Part shown: positions 1 through 7,776 of the stretch, piece after piece | Numbering within the stretch: the stretch's first letter is position 1 | How the letters are laid out: each line of letters begins with the position of its first letter | Source: Bifidobacterium sp. WK041_4_12 | GTDB taxonomy: Bacteria; Actinomycetota; Actinomycetes; Actinomycetales; Bifidobacteriaceae | DNA length: 64,000 nt | NCBI RefSeq assembly: GCF_041080795.1 | Contig: NZ_CP129674.1 | Coordinates: forward strand, 682,001-746,000 | Direction of reading: 5' to 3' | The notes under the pieces: generated by a model | Told to the model about the DNA's origin: nothing | Database searches by the model: none | The model's input: only the letters and a program-made list of their open reading frames with translations | Made by a program: the position numbers and the translations under genes

Positions 1-832
1 GATCATATCGGGCGAGTGTTGTGCCATTGCCAAGATAGATTGTGCCGTCCGAGTCGAATGCGACTCCATTGACGTTGGATATTACTGTAGAAGATCCTTG
101 CAGTTGTGAAACCTTGGTAGCAGGAATCTGGTGGTTTGCATCTTCGGCGCTTTCCGCTGACTTGACGTCGGCTGCAGTTATCGAATAGATGTTAGTTTGG
201 TTGCCACTCTGTACGACGTAGAGGTTGCCTGCGGCGTCGAACGCCATATCTCCGTTAGAAGTTATGTTGTCAACCGAGAAAGATCCAAGCTGTAGATAGG
301 TATGCGAGGCAACGACATATTCGAAGAGCTTGAACGAGGTTGATTGACCATAATAAGAATACCTTGTATCGTACCCACCAAATAGATAATTCCCTGTCGA
401 AAGATCCACTGCTCCAGTTACGAGCGATCCATTCAGACCTGTCGAGTAGTCGGAATCGTCAATTGCAGTCCAACCACTCGATGGCGTATATTGCAGAAGC
501 GTATCAATGCCGGAATGGTCATTGGAACGCTGGTATGCGTATGCGCTCGAACCATCGGTACCAATGCTGATGCCATTAACGTCATTGAAATTATCTATCG
601 ATGACCAAGCCGGAAGTGTGTTGCTATCTCCGGCTGAATATACAGATCCGTTACTCTTTTGCGAGTAAATGTAACCAGGTGCACAGGTAAAGACCGTTTG
701 ATTGGCTGCCTGAGCCTGCTTGGGTGCGATCTGTACCAATGGCACTGTCAATCCGAAGGCAATTCCTAGAACCAGAATCAGCCGAAAAATTCTTTTCCCC
801 AAGACATCTTGGCGATTTCTTGCATGCGGCAT
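1..832 (-). CDS. Secreted beta-propeller-like protein (C-terminus beyond window)
   Basis: Reading leftwards from the ATG at 832, the frame stays open for 277 codons and runs off the window edge. The N-terminus is a classical secretion signal: a basic start (MPHARNRQDVLGKR), a hydrophobic core at about residues 18-33 and a likely cleavage after AQA near residue 42. The mature part carries repeated short blocks such as FDSDGTIYLG, FDAAGNLYVV and LSTGNYLFGG, the rhythm of NHL/WD-like propeller blades. It is probably an extracellular or wall-attached protein; ligand and function cannot be told. It is transcribed away from the ArsR gene to its right. Confidence 0.7.
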   Translation of the reverse strand, partial: MPHARNRQDVLGKRIFRLILVLGIAFGLTVPLVQIAPKQAQAANQTVFTCAPGYIYSQKSNGSVYSAGDSNTLPAWSSIDNFNDVNGISIGTDGSSAYAYQRSNDHSGIDTLLQYTPSSGWTAIDDSDYSTGLNGSLVTGAVDLSTGNYLFGGYDTRYSYYGQSTSFKLFEYVVASHTYLQLGSFSVDNITSNGDMAFDAAGNLYVVQSGNQTNIYSITAADVKSAESAEDANHQIPATKVSQLQGSSTVISNVNGVAFDSDGTIYLGNGTTLARYD

Positions 833-1163
833 GTTGCCCCCATCCCCACATGGTATTCCCCTAAACCACTAAGTATGGTATAACAAGCTTTTGTATACTG
901 AAAGTTTGGGTAGTTGTAGCCGGAAATAAGGGCGATACTCACTATTTACACAGTGAAATTATGGGCTTAAAAAGTGCATTTTTGATGCATTCGTCGCGCA
1001 ATGCAGATCATCGCAGGATCATAAATATATTTCTACTTGACTTACTTCAAATCCATAGTTTTGCTGATCATTTTTCATTAACAAGTAGACCTTACTATTT
1101 GTAAATATTTTGGACTGTCATGGCAGTTCCATCAGACAGAAAGGTGTCCTGAAAACCCTGTAG

Positions 1164-1189
1164 ATGCGTGACCGACAGGGGTCACGCAT
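1164..1189. terminator. Hairpin, possible terminator of the ArsR gene
   Basis: Perfect 10-bp arms ATGCGTGACC (1164-1173) and GGTCACGCAT (1180-1189) enclose a 6-base loop. It lies about 300 bases downstream of the ArsR-type gene on the minus strand. There is no clear U-tract, so termination is only a guess. Confidence 0.4.
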
Positions 1190-1264
1190 TGGAGCCTGCG
1201 GTAGCTCTGTGTCCGATGTTTGCTTGAACGTTTGAACGCTCGAATACTGGAATACTCGAGTACT

Positions 1265-1300
1265 CGGATGTCGGAGAGTGCTCGGATGTCGGAGAGTGCT
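1265..1300. repeat. 18-bp tandem duplication
   Basis: The unit CGGATGTCGGAGAGTGCT occurs twice head to tail without mismatch, preceded by related partial copies (ACTCGAGTACT). It is non-coding as far as can be seen. Confidence 0.7.
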
Positions 1301-1491
1301 CGGGCGGTTCTTGCCGGAGCTGGAGGGACGCATGGCTCGTTGGCATACACGGTTGCGTGTTCTCATGCACGATAATGTGTGCCAGGCATATGCCTGCCTT
1401 GGTGACGGTTGTCTAGCCAAGCGTTTCTGTAGAACTTCTACATGAGAGACTCATGAGGGCAAGGCCTATAGTGCGTCTGTTGATATGGTGA

Positions 1492-2250
1492 TTATGGTTG
1501 TTGTGTTTCGCGGAGGGCGTCTTCGTTGATGTCGAGGTTGATGTCGAGGTTGATGTCGAGGTTGATGTCGAGTTGGTTCGCGAGCCAGCGTTTTCCTGTG
1601 GTGGTGACGTGGAGCGCTCTTCTTGGCGTGTCTGGGCGTATGGCGTTGAGGTTCATGAGGTGCGAGCACAGTGCGCTTCCTGCACTGCCGCCGATGTGCA
1701 TGCGTCGTTCGGTCCAGTCGAGGCAGCCCTTGATGCGCGGTGCCTTGCGTAGCTGGGATTCGGGCATGCCGTTGTCGGCGAACCAGAGAGTGCCCTTGTC
1801 GGTCAGGCGGATTGAATCGTCCTGGAGGTCTATGAGTCCACGCGTCTGCATTGCTGTGGTGATGAGGATTGCCAGGTGGCCGGCGATGTGGTTGTAGCAG
1901 GTTCGGGCGTATCGGAGACGTTGGTCGGCTCGGACCTGCCTGTATCCGATTGCCCGACTCGGTGTGGCTGGTGTCATGGTTCCCATGAATTCGACGATCT
2001 GTGCCGCGTGTTCGCCGGAGAGTGTGACGTAGCGGTGCCTGCCCTGGCTCATTCGTGTGATCAGGTGTGATTCTTCCAGCTTGGAGAGGCATGATGTCAT
2101 GGCCTGGGGGCTGACTCCTGTCAGCCTTGCCAGTTCGCTTGATGTCCATGCGCAGCCGTCCATGAGCGCCGTGCAGACGTTCGCGCGGGTGGGGTCGGCA
2201 AGGGTCGAGGCGAGGCGGGCGATGTCGCTTCCGGTATCGAATGTGCACAC
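1492..2250 (-). CDS. ArsR-type winged-helix transcriptional regulator with repeated C-terminal tail
   Basis: The protein has 252 residues from a GTG start. The first ~80 residues match the ArsR/winged-helix pattern: ARLASTLADPTRANVCTALM (helices 1-2), then a recognition region around ARLTGVSPQAMTSCLSKLEE and a beta-wing (GRHRYVTLSG). The C-terminal half is a longer ligand or dimer region of unknown type. There is no obvious metal-binding cysteine pair, so metal sensing is not supported. The C-terminus carries four DINL-type units encoded by a 12-bp tandem repeat, and ends EDALRETQQP. It diverges from the flavin-reductase-like gene with 66 bases between starts, which suggests it controls that gene and itself. 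Confidence 0.75.
   Translation of the reverse strand: MCTFDTGSDIARLASTLADPTRANVCTALMDGCAWTSSELARLTGVSPQAMTSCLSKLEESHLITRMSQGRHRYVTLSGEHAAQIVEFMGTMTPATPSRAIGYRQVRADQRLRYARTCYNHIAGHLAILITTAMQTRGLIDLQDDSIRLTDKGTLWFADNGMPESQLRKAPRIKGCLDWTERRMHIGGSAGSALCSHLMNLNAIRPDTPRRALHVTTTGKRWLANQLDINLDINLDINLDINEDALRETQQP
1525..1572. repeat. Four perfect 12-bp tandem repeats inside the ArsR gene
   Basis: GTTGATGTCGAG is repeated four times without mismatch (1525-1536, 1537-1548, 1549-1560, 1561-1572). On the minus strand it encodes repeated LDIN units near the C-terminus. Because 12 is a multiple of three, copy-number change would alter tail length without a frameshift. Confidence 0.95.
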
Positions 2251-2316
2251 GGATGTCTAGGGTACCTCGCCGACGCTTCCATGTGGGTGGAAGTGTTCGC
2301 GTGCGATGCTTGGTGC

Positions 2317-2946
2317 ATGAACATGAAATCATCAGGCACGCATGTCGTCGTCCATCCCGGCATGCTCTACTATGGCAACACCGTCGTTCTGCTGAGCACC
2401 ACGAATCCCGACGGGTCTACGAACATCGCTCCGATGAGCAGTTCGTGGGCGTTGGGTGACACGATCGTTCTTGGCATGGGTCTTGGCAGTCGCACGGCTG
2501 AGAACCTTGCCGCGAGAGGGCAGGCCGTGCTCAGCCTGCCGGGGCCGGAACTCTTCGCGCAGGTCGAGCGTCTTGGCGACATGACCGGGGTCGATCATGC
2601 GCGGAGTCAGCATGGGCATGGCAGCATGCGGGTGAGGGACAAGTTTTCGGCGGTGGGGCTTACCCCTGAGCCGTGCGATCTGGTCTCGTGCGAGGGCGTT
2701 CGCGAATGCAGGCTGCAGATAGAGGTGAAGGTGGTCCATTGCGAGGAGGATGTGGGGCATGGTTTCCTGCTTGTCCAGGCGCATGTGCTGCGGGTGCATG
2801 CCGATCCGGCTATCGTGGTGGCGGGCACGTCGCATATCGATCCAACCGCGTGGAAGCCGCTGATATACAATTTCCGCCACTATCACACGCTCGCCCCGCA
2901 GATCGGGGAAAGCGCAATCACCGAGACACCCACGGCAGCGCGATGA
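2317..2946 (+). CDS. Flavin-reductase-like split-barrel protein
   Basis: A 209-residue protein with the pattern of the flavin reductase-like FMN-binding split barrel: VVVHPGMLYYGNTVVLLST near the start, TNIAPMSSSWALGDTIVLGM (the N-P-S/S-F region that contacts FMN in the family), and a later VLRVHADPAIV strand. It probably binds FMN and may reduce flavin or act as a small oxidoreductase; the substrate is not readable. ATG at 2317 is preferred over an in-frame ATG at 2281 because the family fold begins just after it. It is divergent from the ArsR gene, which likely regulates it. Confidence 0.65.
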   Translation: MNMKSSGTHVVVHPGMLYYGNTVVLLSTTNPDGSTNIAPMSSSWALGDTIVLGMGLGSRTAENLAARGQAVLSLPGPELFAQVERLGDMTGVDHARSQHGHGSMRVRDKFSAVGLTPEPCDLVSCEGVRECRLQIEVKVVHCEEDVGHGFLLVQAHVLRVHADPAIVVAGTSHIDPTAWKPLIYNFRHYHTLAPQIGESAITETPTAAR

Positions 2947-3284
2947 GTAATGCTGCTTCAGCGTGGATTGCTGGCGTGGTTGACATCGACACTTACTCAG
3001 AAGGCGTGTATTTTGGCGTTCCCTGCAAGGTGATGAAGGTGATGAAGGTGGCGCGAACTACCGGGCAAAGGGGCAGACGCTGTATGTGTGACGAACGGTA
3101 ATGAACTTTCTCAAGGCCTGGGCATTGCGTTGTGCGAAATTGCGTTGTTTTGTGGTCTTCCACTGTGGGGGGTGCTTAGGGTGCTTAGGGGGTCTTGCAT
3201 CAGATTGTTCAAGAAAATCCGATTATTGCTGCAGTCCGAGCTGTCCCATGGCAAGTCGATGGGCAGCTAATTGCGCTGAGATAA
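2947..3284. other. Gene-poor spacer
   Basis: A 52-codon frame begins at 2943, overlapping the preceding stop as ATGA, but its product has no recognisable pattern and includes a short GTGATGAAG repeat (3030-3050). I treat the stretch as non-coding, with the promoter of the toxin-antitoxin locus at its right end. Confidence 0.4.
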
Positions 3285-3301
3285 ATATTGTACTACAATA
3301 T
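3285..3301. promoter_or_regulatory. Perfect palindrome, probable toxin-antitoxin operator
   Basis: ATATTGTA-C-TACAATAT is a perfect inverted repeat with a one-base centre, ending five bases before the toxin ATG at 3307. Ribbon-helix-helix antitoxins usually repress their own operon from such palindromes. The second locus of the same family also has an inverted repeat at its toxin start (17778-17795). Confidence 0.65.
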
Positions 3302-3306
3302 ATGGG

Positions 3307-3580
3307 ATGGCGGTCGTATTTACAGATAGTGCCGGTAAACATGGGTTTACCGAGGATGACGTGATTCACGCCATGACGCTACAAGCGTCTTGTGAAAACG
3401 CAATTTGGCCGCTCGCGCGTCTCGCGGAAGGCGGATCCTACGTTATGGATAGGTCCCGCGTGCAACGGTCAGCTGATCGAGGTCATGACGTATATCGATC
3501 CACCGCGTGATGTGGTGGTGTTCCATTGCATGCAATTACGCGACAAGTTTAGAAGGTTTTTGGAAGGGGATGCACGATGA
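3307..3580 (+). pseudogene. Frameshifted small toxin (same family as 17510-17767)
   Basis: Two overlapping frames together make one protein of about 90 residues. Frame 1 from ATG 3307 gives FTDSAGKHGFTEDDVIHAM. From about 3377 the adjacent frame continues with RYKRLVKTQF and ends IEVMTYIDPPRDVVVFH plus LRDKF. Both halves match the intact protein at 17510-17767 (ERHGFTVADVLFAY and IEVMMKIMPGRGIVVFHV). A one-base insertion near 3371-3377 breaks the gene. Its stop overlaps the antitoxin ATG (ATGA). The protein resembles small toxins of the BrnT/RelE type in size and context, but the exact family is not certain. Confidence 0.75.
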
Positions 3581-3903
3581 GCAAGCTTGCGGAGCAGGAA
3601 TTGAAAGCGCTAAGCGATTGGGTGGAATCCGACGGGCCGGTCGATTCTGGTGTCACTCTCAACATTGACGAGGCCGATCGTGTTGCTGAGCAGACGCTGC
3701 GAATGGTCGGACGCCCCTCGCTCGGGCATCAGCAGGCGACCGGTGTGGGTAGTAGTCCGCGTCGGCAGATGCGTCTGCCATACGAACTCAATTCTGAGCT
3801 TGAGCGGTATGTTCATGCCGAGCGAACCACGGCGAGCGAAGTCATACGACTTGCGCTCAGCGAATACCTGCACCATCACAAGCATGGGCTCGCCAACGTC
3901 TAA
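3577..3903 (+). CDS. Antitoxin-like protein with ribbon-helix-helix C-terminus
   Basis: A 108-residue protein starting inside the toxin stop codon (ATGA overlap), typical of a translationally coupled toxin-antitoxin operon. Residues ~75-100 (RLPYELNSELERYVHAERTT then ASEVIRLALSEYL) read as a ribbon-helix-helix DNA-binding segment. Upstream lies the motif MVGRPSLG, which recurs as LMGRPRLG in the antitoxin at 17160-17492, confirming the two loci are paralogous. With its toxin frameshifted, this antitoxin may now be an orphan repressor, or may still neutralise the second toxin. That last point is inference. Confidence 0.7.
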   Translation: MSKLAEQELKALSDWVESDGPVDSGVTLNIDEADRVAEQTLRMVGRPSLGHQQATGVGSSPRRQMRLPYELNSELERYVHAERTTASEVIRLALSEYLHHHKHGLANV

Positions 3904-4136
3904 GTGGCGTGCTTGGCAAGGTGAGTTATGAAGGCCGTTCACCGGTCACTCGTTAGTCGCAAGCAGTTCTTGCGTATCGGTGGCTGATTGTGCATTCCAG
4001 ACGCGACGGATTTGTTGAGAATCTAACAGAGTCGATCACAGTCGAACAAAGTCAAACAATTCCTCACCTCCGAGGAGGATTTCTCGATGAATTTTGGCAA
4101 CTGGAAGGTCATAATGTAGGTTTCAAGTTGAAGCTT

Positions 4137-4243
4137 TCGAGTTTTGTTGCCTTTTTCAAGTAGTAAGCATCAATATTGGCTAAAGCAAGTCCTGATTTCA
4201 GTGTTTTTAGCCCCTATAACTCGAAAAAGGCAACAAAACTCGA
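4137..4243. repeat. Dispersed hairpin element A, copy 1
   Basis: The left arm at 4137-4157 and right arm at 4223-4243 are perfect 21-bp reverse complements with core CGAGTTTTGTTGCCTTT. The total is 107 bp. The interior continues as an imperfect stem with a nested GGCTAAA/TTTAGCC pair (4178-4184 and 4206-4212). Copies 2 (58065) and 3 (63022) share the core arm. It lies in gene-free DNA between the toxin-antitoxin locus and the restriction system. Confidence 0.9.
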
Positions 4244-5168
4244 AGTAGGCGATCAAACAGGGCTAAAAGTTGATGATTTGCCGGCGCTCGCAGTCAAGAT
4301 CGAGTGCGAAAACTCTGGGTATGGTCTTCGCCACCGTCTTCGCCATCGGCCGCACCATCTACCGCATCGTTCATGGCGGCTACCCATCGAGAATTTATTG
4401 ACTCCATCAATATATCTTTTGATTTTGGTTCATACGCTACAGCGCATATCAATAGTCGTCACGGCTCTGAGCTTATATTGTGTGCCCTAACCAGAAGCAT
4501 ATGCGTGGGATTCTGCATGGGTGTGAGGATCATTGAGGTAATGGCGTTTAGCCATGCCGCGGTTTGGATAACTGTGGGTTGAAAGCAAGAACAGGAATCG
4601 TGCATCACTGTCGAAGAACAGAAACTGTCAACGATCTCTTACATCATTTTCAGCAGGCCCGGGTTCTTGCGTTGGAATCAATGGATAACGGAGCTCATAG
4701 TATGCGTTTTCACATATGTTCTCACGCCGATTAACGGCTGGATACAATGTTTTGAAATGGGGGTAACGAATATTGGCAAGCAGCCATCTAAAAGCTTCAA
4801 TCGTGAAATTCTCTAAATTCGGAAGCATCAGGATTGGAATCGAATGCAAGGTAACTGGAACTATGACGTAAAAATATCCTTGTTGAACAAAACCCAGTCC
4901 ACTTTGAATTGACTTTTCTGGCGTTGGTATGTTTCCTTCGGCCTTGTTATAAGCTAAACATATGGTTCCCTCGTAGACATTCGTCAACTGTCATTCACTG
5001 TTACTTATGGACTCTCTTATATGAAAGAAGGAACTACCGACGCATCGCAGCTGCAGTTATGATTCTTGGTAGGTATGTCAGAATCAATTGTAAAGTACCC
5101 GGATATGCCGTGCACTGGTCGAGGAGATTTAATACTCTTTATCTTAGCGAAAGAGGGTTGAACCACTT
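4244..5168. other. Long A+T-rich spacer before the restriction-modification genes
   Basis: No gene is convincingly supported. A 119-codon minus-strand frame (4628-4987, TTG start) has no recognisable domain and no clear ribosome-binding site. A short frame beginning ATG at 4323 could be a gene remnant. Composition is clearly A+T-richer than the flanking core and continues into the methyltransferase gene, which suggests the spacer arrived with the defence block. Confidence 0.45.
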
Positions 5169-5996
5169 ATGGAGAAGAACGTTTTACTTAAGCCAATTTT
5201 GAAGTGGGTTGGTGGTAAGCGTCAGCTTCTTGATGAGATAATCCCTCGGATTCCTGAATGCTCGACATATGTTGAACCTTTTGTCGGTGGTGGCGCAGTG
5301 CTGCTTAGCCTCCAGCCCCAAAAGGCAATCATTAACGATTACAATGAAGAGCTCATGAATGTGTACGTTTGCGTACGTGATCATCCTGACGAGCTTCTTG
5401 ATCTGTTGAAAATTCATGCCCAAAGAAACAGTTCAGACTATTTCTATAGTCTTCGATCCGAAGATCGTAAACAGGGATTTGCAGAGCTGTCACGTGTTGA
5501 GCATGCTGCACGTGTCATTTATTTGAATAAAACTTGCTATAACGGTTTGTACCGTGTAAATGCGGCGGGCCAATTCAATTCCCCATATGGCAGGTATAAA
5601 CATCCGGCAATTGTAAATGAACCGGCTATCCGGGCTTTGTCGAAGTACTTGTCCAAAAACGTCAGACTTATGAGCGGTGACTATGCTTGTGCGCTGAAGG
5701 GCCTTCGAAAAGGTGCATTCGTATATTTCGATCCGCCTTATATGCCCATATCTTCATCTTCTGCCTTTACTGGTTATACAGAAGGTGGCTTTGATTTTGA
5801 CGAGCAGCTGAGGTTAAAGGAGCAGTGTGATGTTTTGGCATCGAAGGGCATTCATTTTCTCGAATCGAATTCAGATACGCCAGAAATTCGTGAGTTGTAT
5901 AAAGAATACGAAATTTTAACAGTGAATGCCACGCGTGCCATCAATTCCAAGGCGAATAGGCGTGGTGCAATTTCGGAGGTGTTGATTCATGGCTGA
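5169..5996 (+). CDS. D12-class N6-adenine DNA methyltransferase (Dam/DpnII-like)
   Basis: A 275-residue protein. LKWVGGKRQLLDEI at residues 11-24 and VEPFVGGGAVLL at 35-46 form the S-adenosylmethionine pocket (motifs X and I), and FDPPYMPI at 187-194 is catalytic motif IV (DPPY). The AFTGYTEGGF segment that follows is the usual neighbour in Dam/DpnM-type enzymes, whose target is GATC. That specificity is by family resemblance, not proven here. It methylates adenine to protect host DNA from the restriction enzyme encoded by the next gene, which it overlaps by 8 bases. The A+T-rich composition points to horizontal acquisition. Confidence 0.9.
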   Translation: MEKNVLLKPILKWVGGKRQLLDEIIPRIPECSTYVEPFVGGGAVLLSLQPQKAIINDYNEELMNVYVCVRDHPDELLDLLKIHAQRNSSDYFYSLRSEDRKQGFAELSRVEHAARVIYLNKTCYNGLYRVNAAGQFNSPYGRYKHPAIVNEPAIRALSKYLSKNVRLMSGDYACALKGLRKGAFVYFDPPYMPISSSSAFTGYTEGGFDFDEQLRLKEQCDVLASKGIHFLESNSDTPEIRELYKEYEILTVNATRAINSKANRRGAISEVLIHG

Positions 5997-7284
5997 TAGT
6001 AAGGCTAATGCTGCTTGGGAGCGATTGTTTGGCTCGTACAATATTGAAGAAGACATTCAACGTGATGGCTTCTCTGTTCTTGACGCGGCGACGATCAAGC
6101 AATTTCGTGAGCCGCGACTGATGGCAAAGTGGGACTCGAGCGAGGATCTTCCTTCCCAACTGTCTAGACGTAATTTGAATATTCTACCTATCTCGCGGTC
6201 TTCGTATGAAGTTTCAGACTTTCAGCTGTATCAAAAGTTTCCGGAAGATTTAGACGATAAAGTGCAGTTTGTGAATACTCCGAATCTTGAAACCATAGAT
6301 TTTGACGATTTGACTTCGGAGTCAAATGCCATTAATGCAATGAATATTACTGGAATTTTAGATGATTTTCTGCGCGCGGATAGAACAGTTGAGACATTCA
6401 ATGGACGGATGGGGACCAAACAGTTTTCTTTCGATGTTGATCTAGTCCACGGTGGAAGTAAAAGAGTCAATGTTAATAGTGCGCAGCTTGAAATTGATGG
6501 TGGTTTTGAGAATGATGATTCTATAGTCATCATGGAAGCAAAGAATGTTCCACATCCTGATTTCCATGTCCGACAATTATACTTTCCATATCGATTGTGG
6601 CAGGGTAAGGTCAAGAAAAACATACGGCTTGTTTTCTCACAGTATGTTGACTCAACATATCATTTGTTTGAATATTCATTCGATGATCCCGAAAACTATT
6701 CTTCGATTCGGCTTTTGCGGCAAGCTAATTATTCCTTCCAGTCTTCAGCCATAACTTGGGATGACTTGCACAAGTTATGGGACAACACACGACCAGTGAC
6801 GGATGATAATCAGGATCAAACACCCATTCCATTCATCCAAGCAGATCATTTTCCAAGATTGATTTCTCTTATCGAAAAGATGTCTAAGGCAAAGACGATG
6901 ACTGCCGCAGACATTGCGCTATACATGGAATTCGATATCAGACAATCTTCCTATTATGCTTCCGCGGGCAAGTATCTTGAGATTATAGAGAATGCAGGCC
7001 ACGGCCACGGTTCTCAGCTCACGGTTCTTGGGCAAAAACTGATGCTGAAAAAAATTCGTGATCGTAGGTTGGAGCTTGTAAGACTTATCATCAGACATCA
7101 AATATTTCACGATTTCCTTGCATCGATTTTCGAGTGTGGCGAGCTTCCGTCTAGGGCAGAAGTTAAGGAAAAAATGTTGACATATAACGTATGTGCGCCA
7201 GGTGAAACTCTCAACCGTCGAGCATCAAGCGTTCTGGGGTGGCTTCGCTGGATTTCGATGCTGCCTACCGAAAACGATGAATGA
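5989..7284 (+). CDS. Type II restriction endonuclease, PD-(D/E)XK fold, C-terminal helical domain
   Basis: A 431-residue protein starting 8 bases inside the methyltransferase stop, so the two are surely co-translated. N-terminal residues 60-85 (RRNLNILPISRSSYEVSDF) resemble a block seen in restriction enzymes paired with D12 methyltransferases. The probable nuclease core is LEIDGG at 168-173 followed by IMEAKN at 181-186, i.e. an acid, then E-x-K, with strands and helices around it. The last ~130 residues look like a winged-helix or recognition part (ADIALYMEFDIRQSSYYASA). It would cut the unmethylated form of the methyltransferase's site. Family assignment rests on context plus the nuclease motif. 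Confidence 0.75.
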   Translation: MADSKANAAWERLFGSYNIEEDIQRDGFSVLDAATIKQFREPRLMAKWDSSEDLPSQLSRRNLNILPISRSSYEVSDFQLYQKFPEDLDDKVQFVNTPNLETIDFDDLTSESNAINAMNITGILDDFLRADRTVETFNGRMGTKQFSFDVDLVHGGSKRVNVNSAQLEIDGGFENDDSIVIMEAKNVPHPDFHVRQLYFPYRLWQGKVKKNIRLVFSQYVDSTYHLFEYSFDDPENYSSIRLLRQANYSFQSSAITWDDLHKLWDNTRPVTDDNQDQTPIPFIQADHFPRLISLIEKMSKAKTMTAADIALYMEFDIRQSSYYASAGKYLEIIENAGHGHGSQLTVLGQKLMLKKIRDRRLELVRLIIRHQIFHDFLASIFECGELPSRAEVKEKMLTYNVCAPGETLNRRASSVLGWLRWISMLPTENDE

Positions 7285-7370
7285 AAATCTGTTTGCTTTT
7301 TAAAGACCGAGAGTATTAACGCCTATATTTCAAATTGAAGTTAGTATCGCAATATTCAAGGGGACGAAGA

Positions 7371-7538
7371 ATGACAAACGACAATATACCAAAACTTCAG
7401 ACACAAGGGTACAACCATCATGAACCAACGAGGACTTGTCCAAACTGTGGTCAGGAAAAACCTCTTAGCGATTTTGGCTACCGGGATATGGGAGATAATA
7501 ATATAAGAAATCAATCTTGGTGCAAAGCGTGCAGATAG
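7371..7538 (+). CDS. Small zinc-ribbon protein downstream of the restriction enzyme
   Basis: A 55-residue protein with two cysteine knuckles, CPNCG at residues ~31-35 and CKACR at the very C-terminus, spaced like a zinc ribbon of the kind found in HNH-associated or recognition modules. The ATG at 7371 is preceded by a good ribosome-binding site (GGGGACGAAGA). It lies 86 bases after the restriction enzyme on the same strand, so it may belong to the same operon. The role is unknown; it could be a regulator (C-protein-like) or a remnant of a nuclease. Confidence 0.6.
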   Translation: MTNDNIPKLQTQGYNHHEPTRTCPNCGQEKPLSDFGYRDMGDNNIRNQSWCKACR

Positions 7539-7566
7539 TGCAGCTAATGAACTAAGTTGAGCAAGA

Positions 7567-7621
7567 CCGGATAATTAGCATAGAGGGCTCAACGCCACTG
7601 TTAAATGCTTTTCTTATCCGG
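7567..7621 (+). terminator. Candidate terminator of the restriction operon
   Basis: The arms CCGGATAA (7567-7574) and TTATCCGG (7614-7621) are perfect complements around a 39-base loop, followed by CCTTTCATTT. The long loop makes it a weak call. Confidence 0.4.
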
Positions 7622-7776
7622 CCTTTCATTTCGACTCTTGTAAGATTCACCTCATAAAGCTAATCTGTTTTGCTCTTTTCAAGAAACCGGGCGTTATCAA
7701 GAAACCTTTGTCGTAATGTGACACAAATGCAGTGGTCACTAGCTAGCCGATTTGGTTCATTGAGCAACATACCTTT

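Larger units (their letters stand above)
833..1491. other. Gene-free stretch between the secreted protein and the ArsR gene
   Basis: No convincing gene is visible. Positions 850-1110 are A+T-rich and probably carry the promoter of the leftward secreted-protein gene. The part from 1110 is G+C-richer and holds a hairpin (1164-1189) and an 18-bp duplication (1265-1300). Short open frames here overlap one another on both strands and look like chance. Confidence 0.5.

Noticed and set aside
2943..3101. 52-codon frame overlapping the flavin-reductase stop (ATGA)
   Set aside because: The overlap looks like coupling, but the translation contains a simple VMKVMKV repeat and no conserved features.
3371..3392. 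Programmed +1 frameshift in the toxin gene
   Set aside because: No slippery codon or stimulatory structure is seen at the junction, and the paralogue at 17510 is read in a single frame; mutation is simpler.
4628..4987. 119-codon minus-strand frame in the spacer before the methyltransferase
   Set aside because: TTG start, no ribosome-binding site, no recognisable pattern, and composition like the surrounding non-coding DNA; left as spacer.
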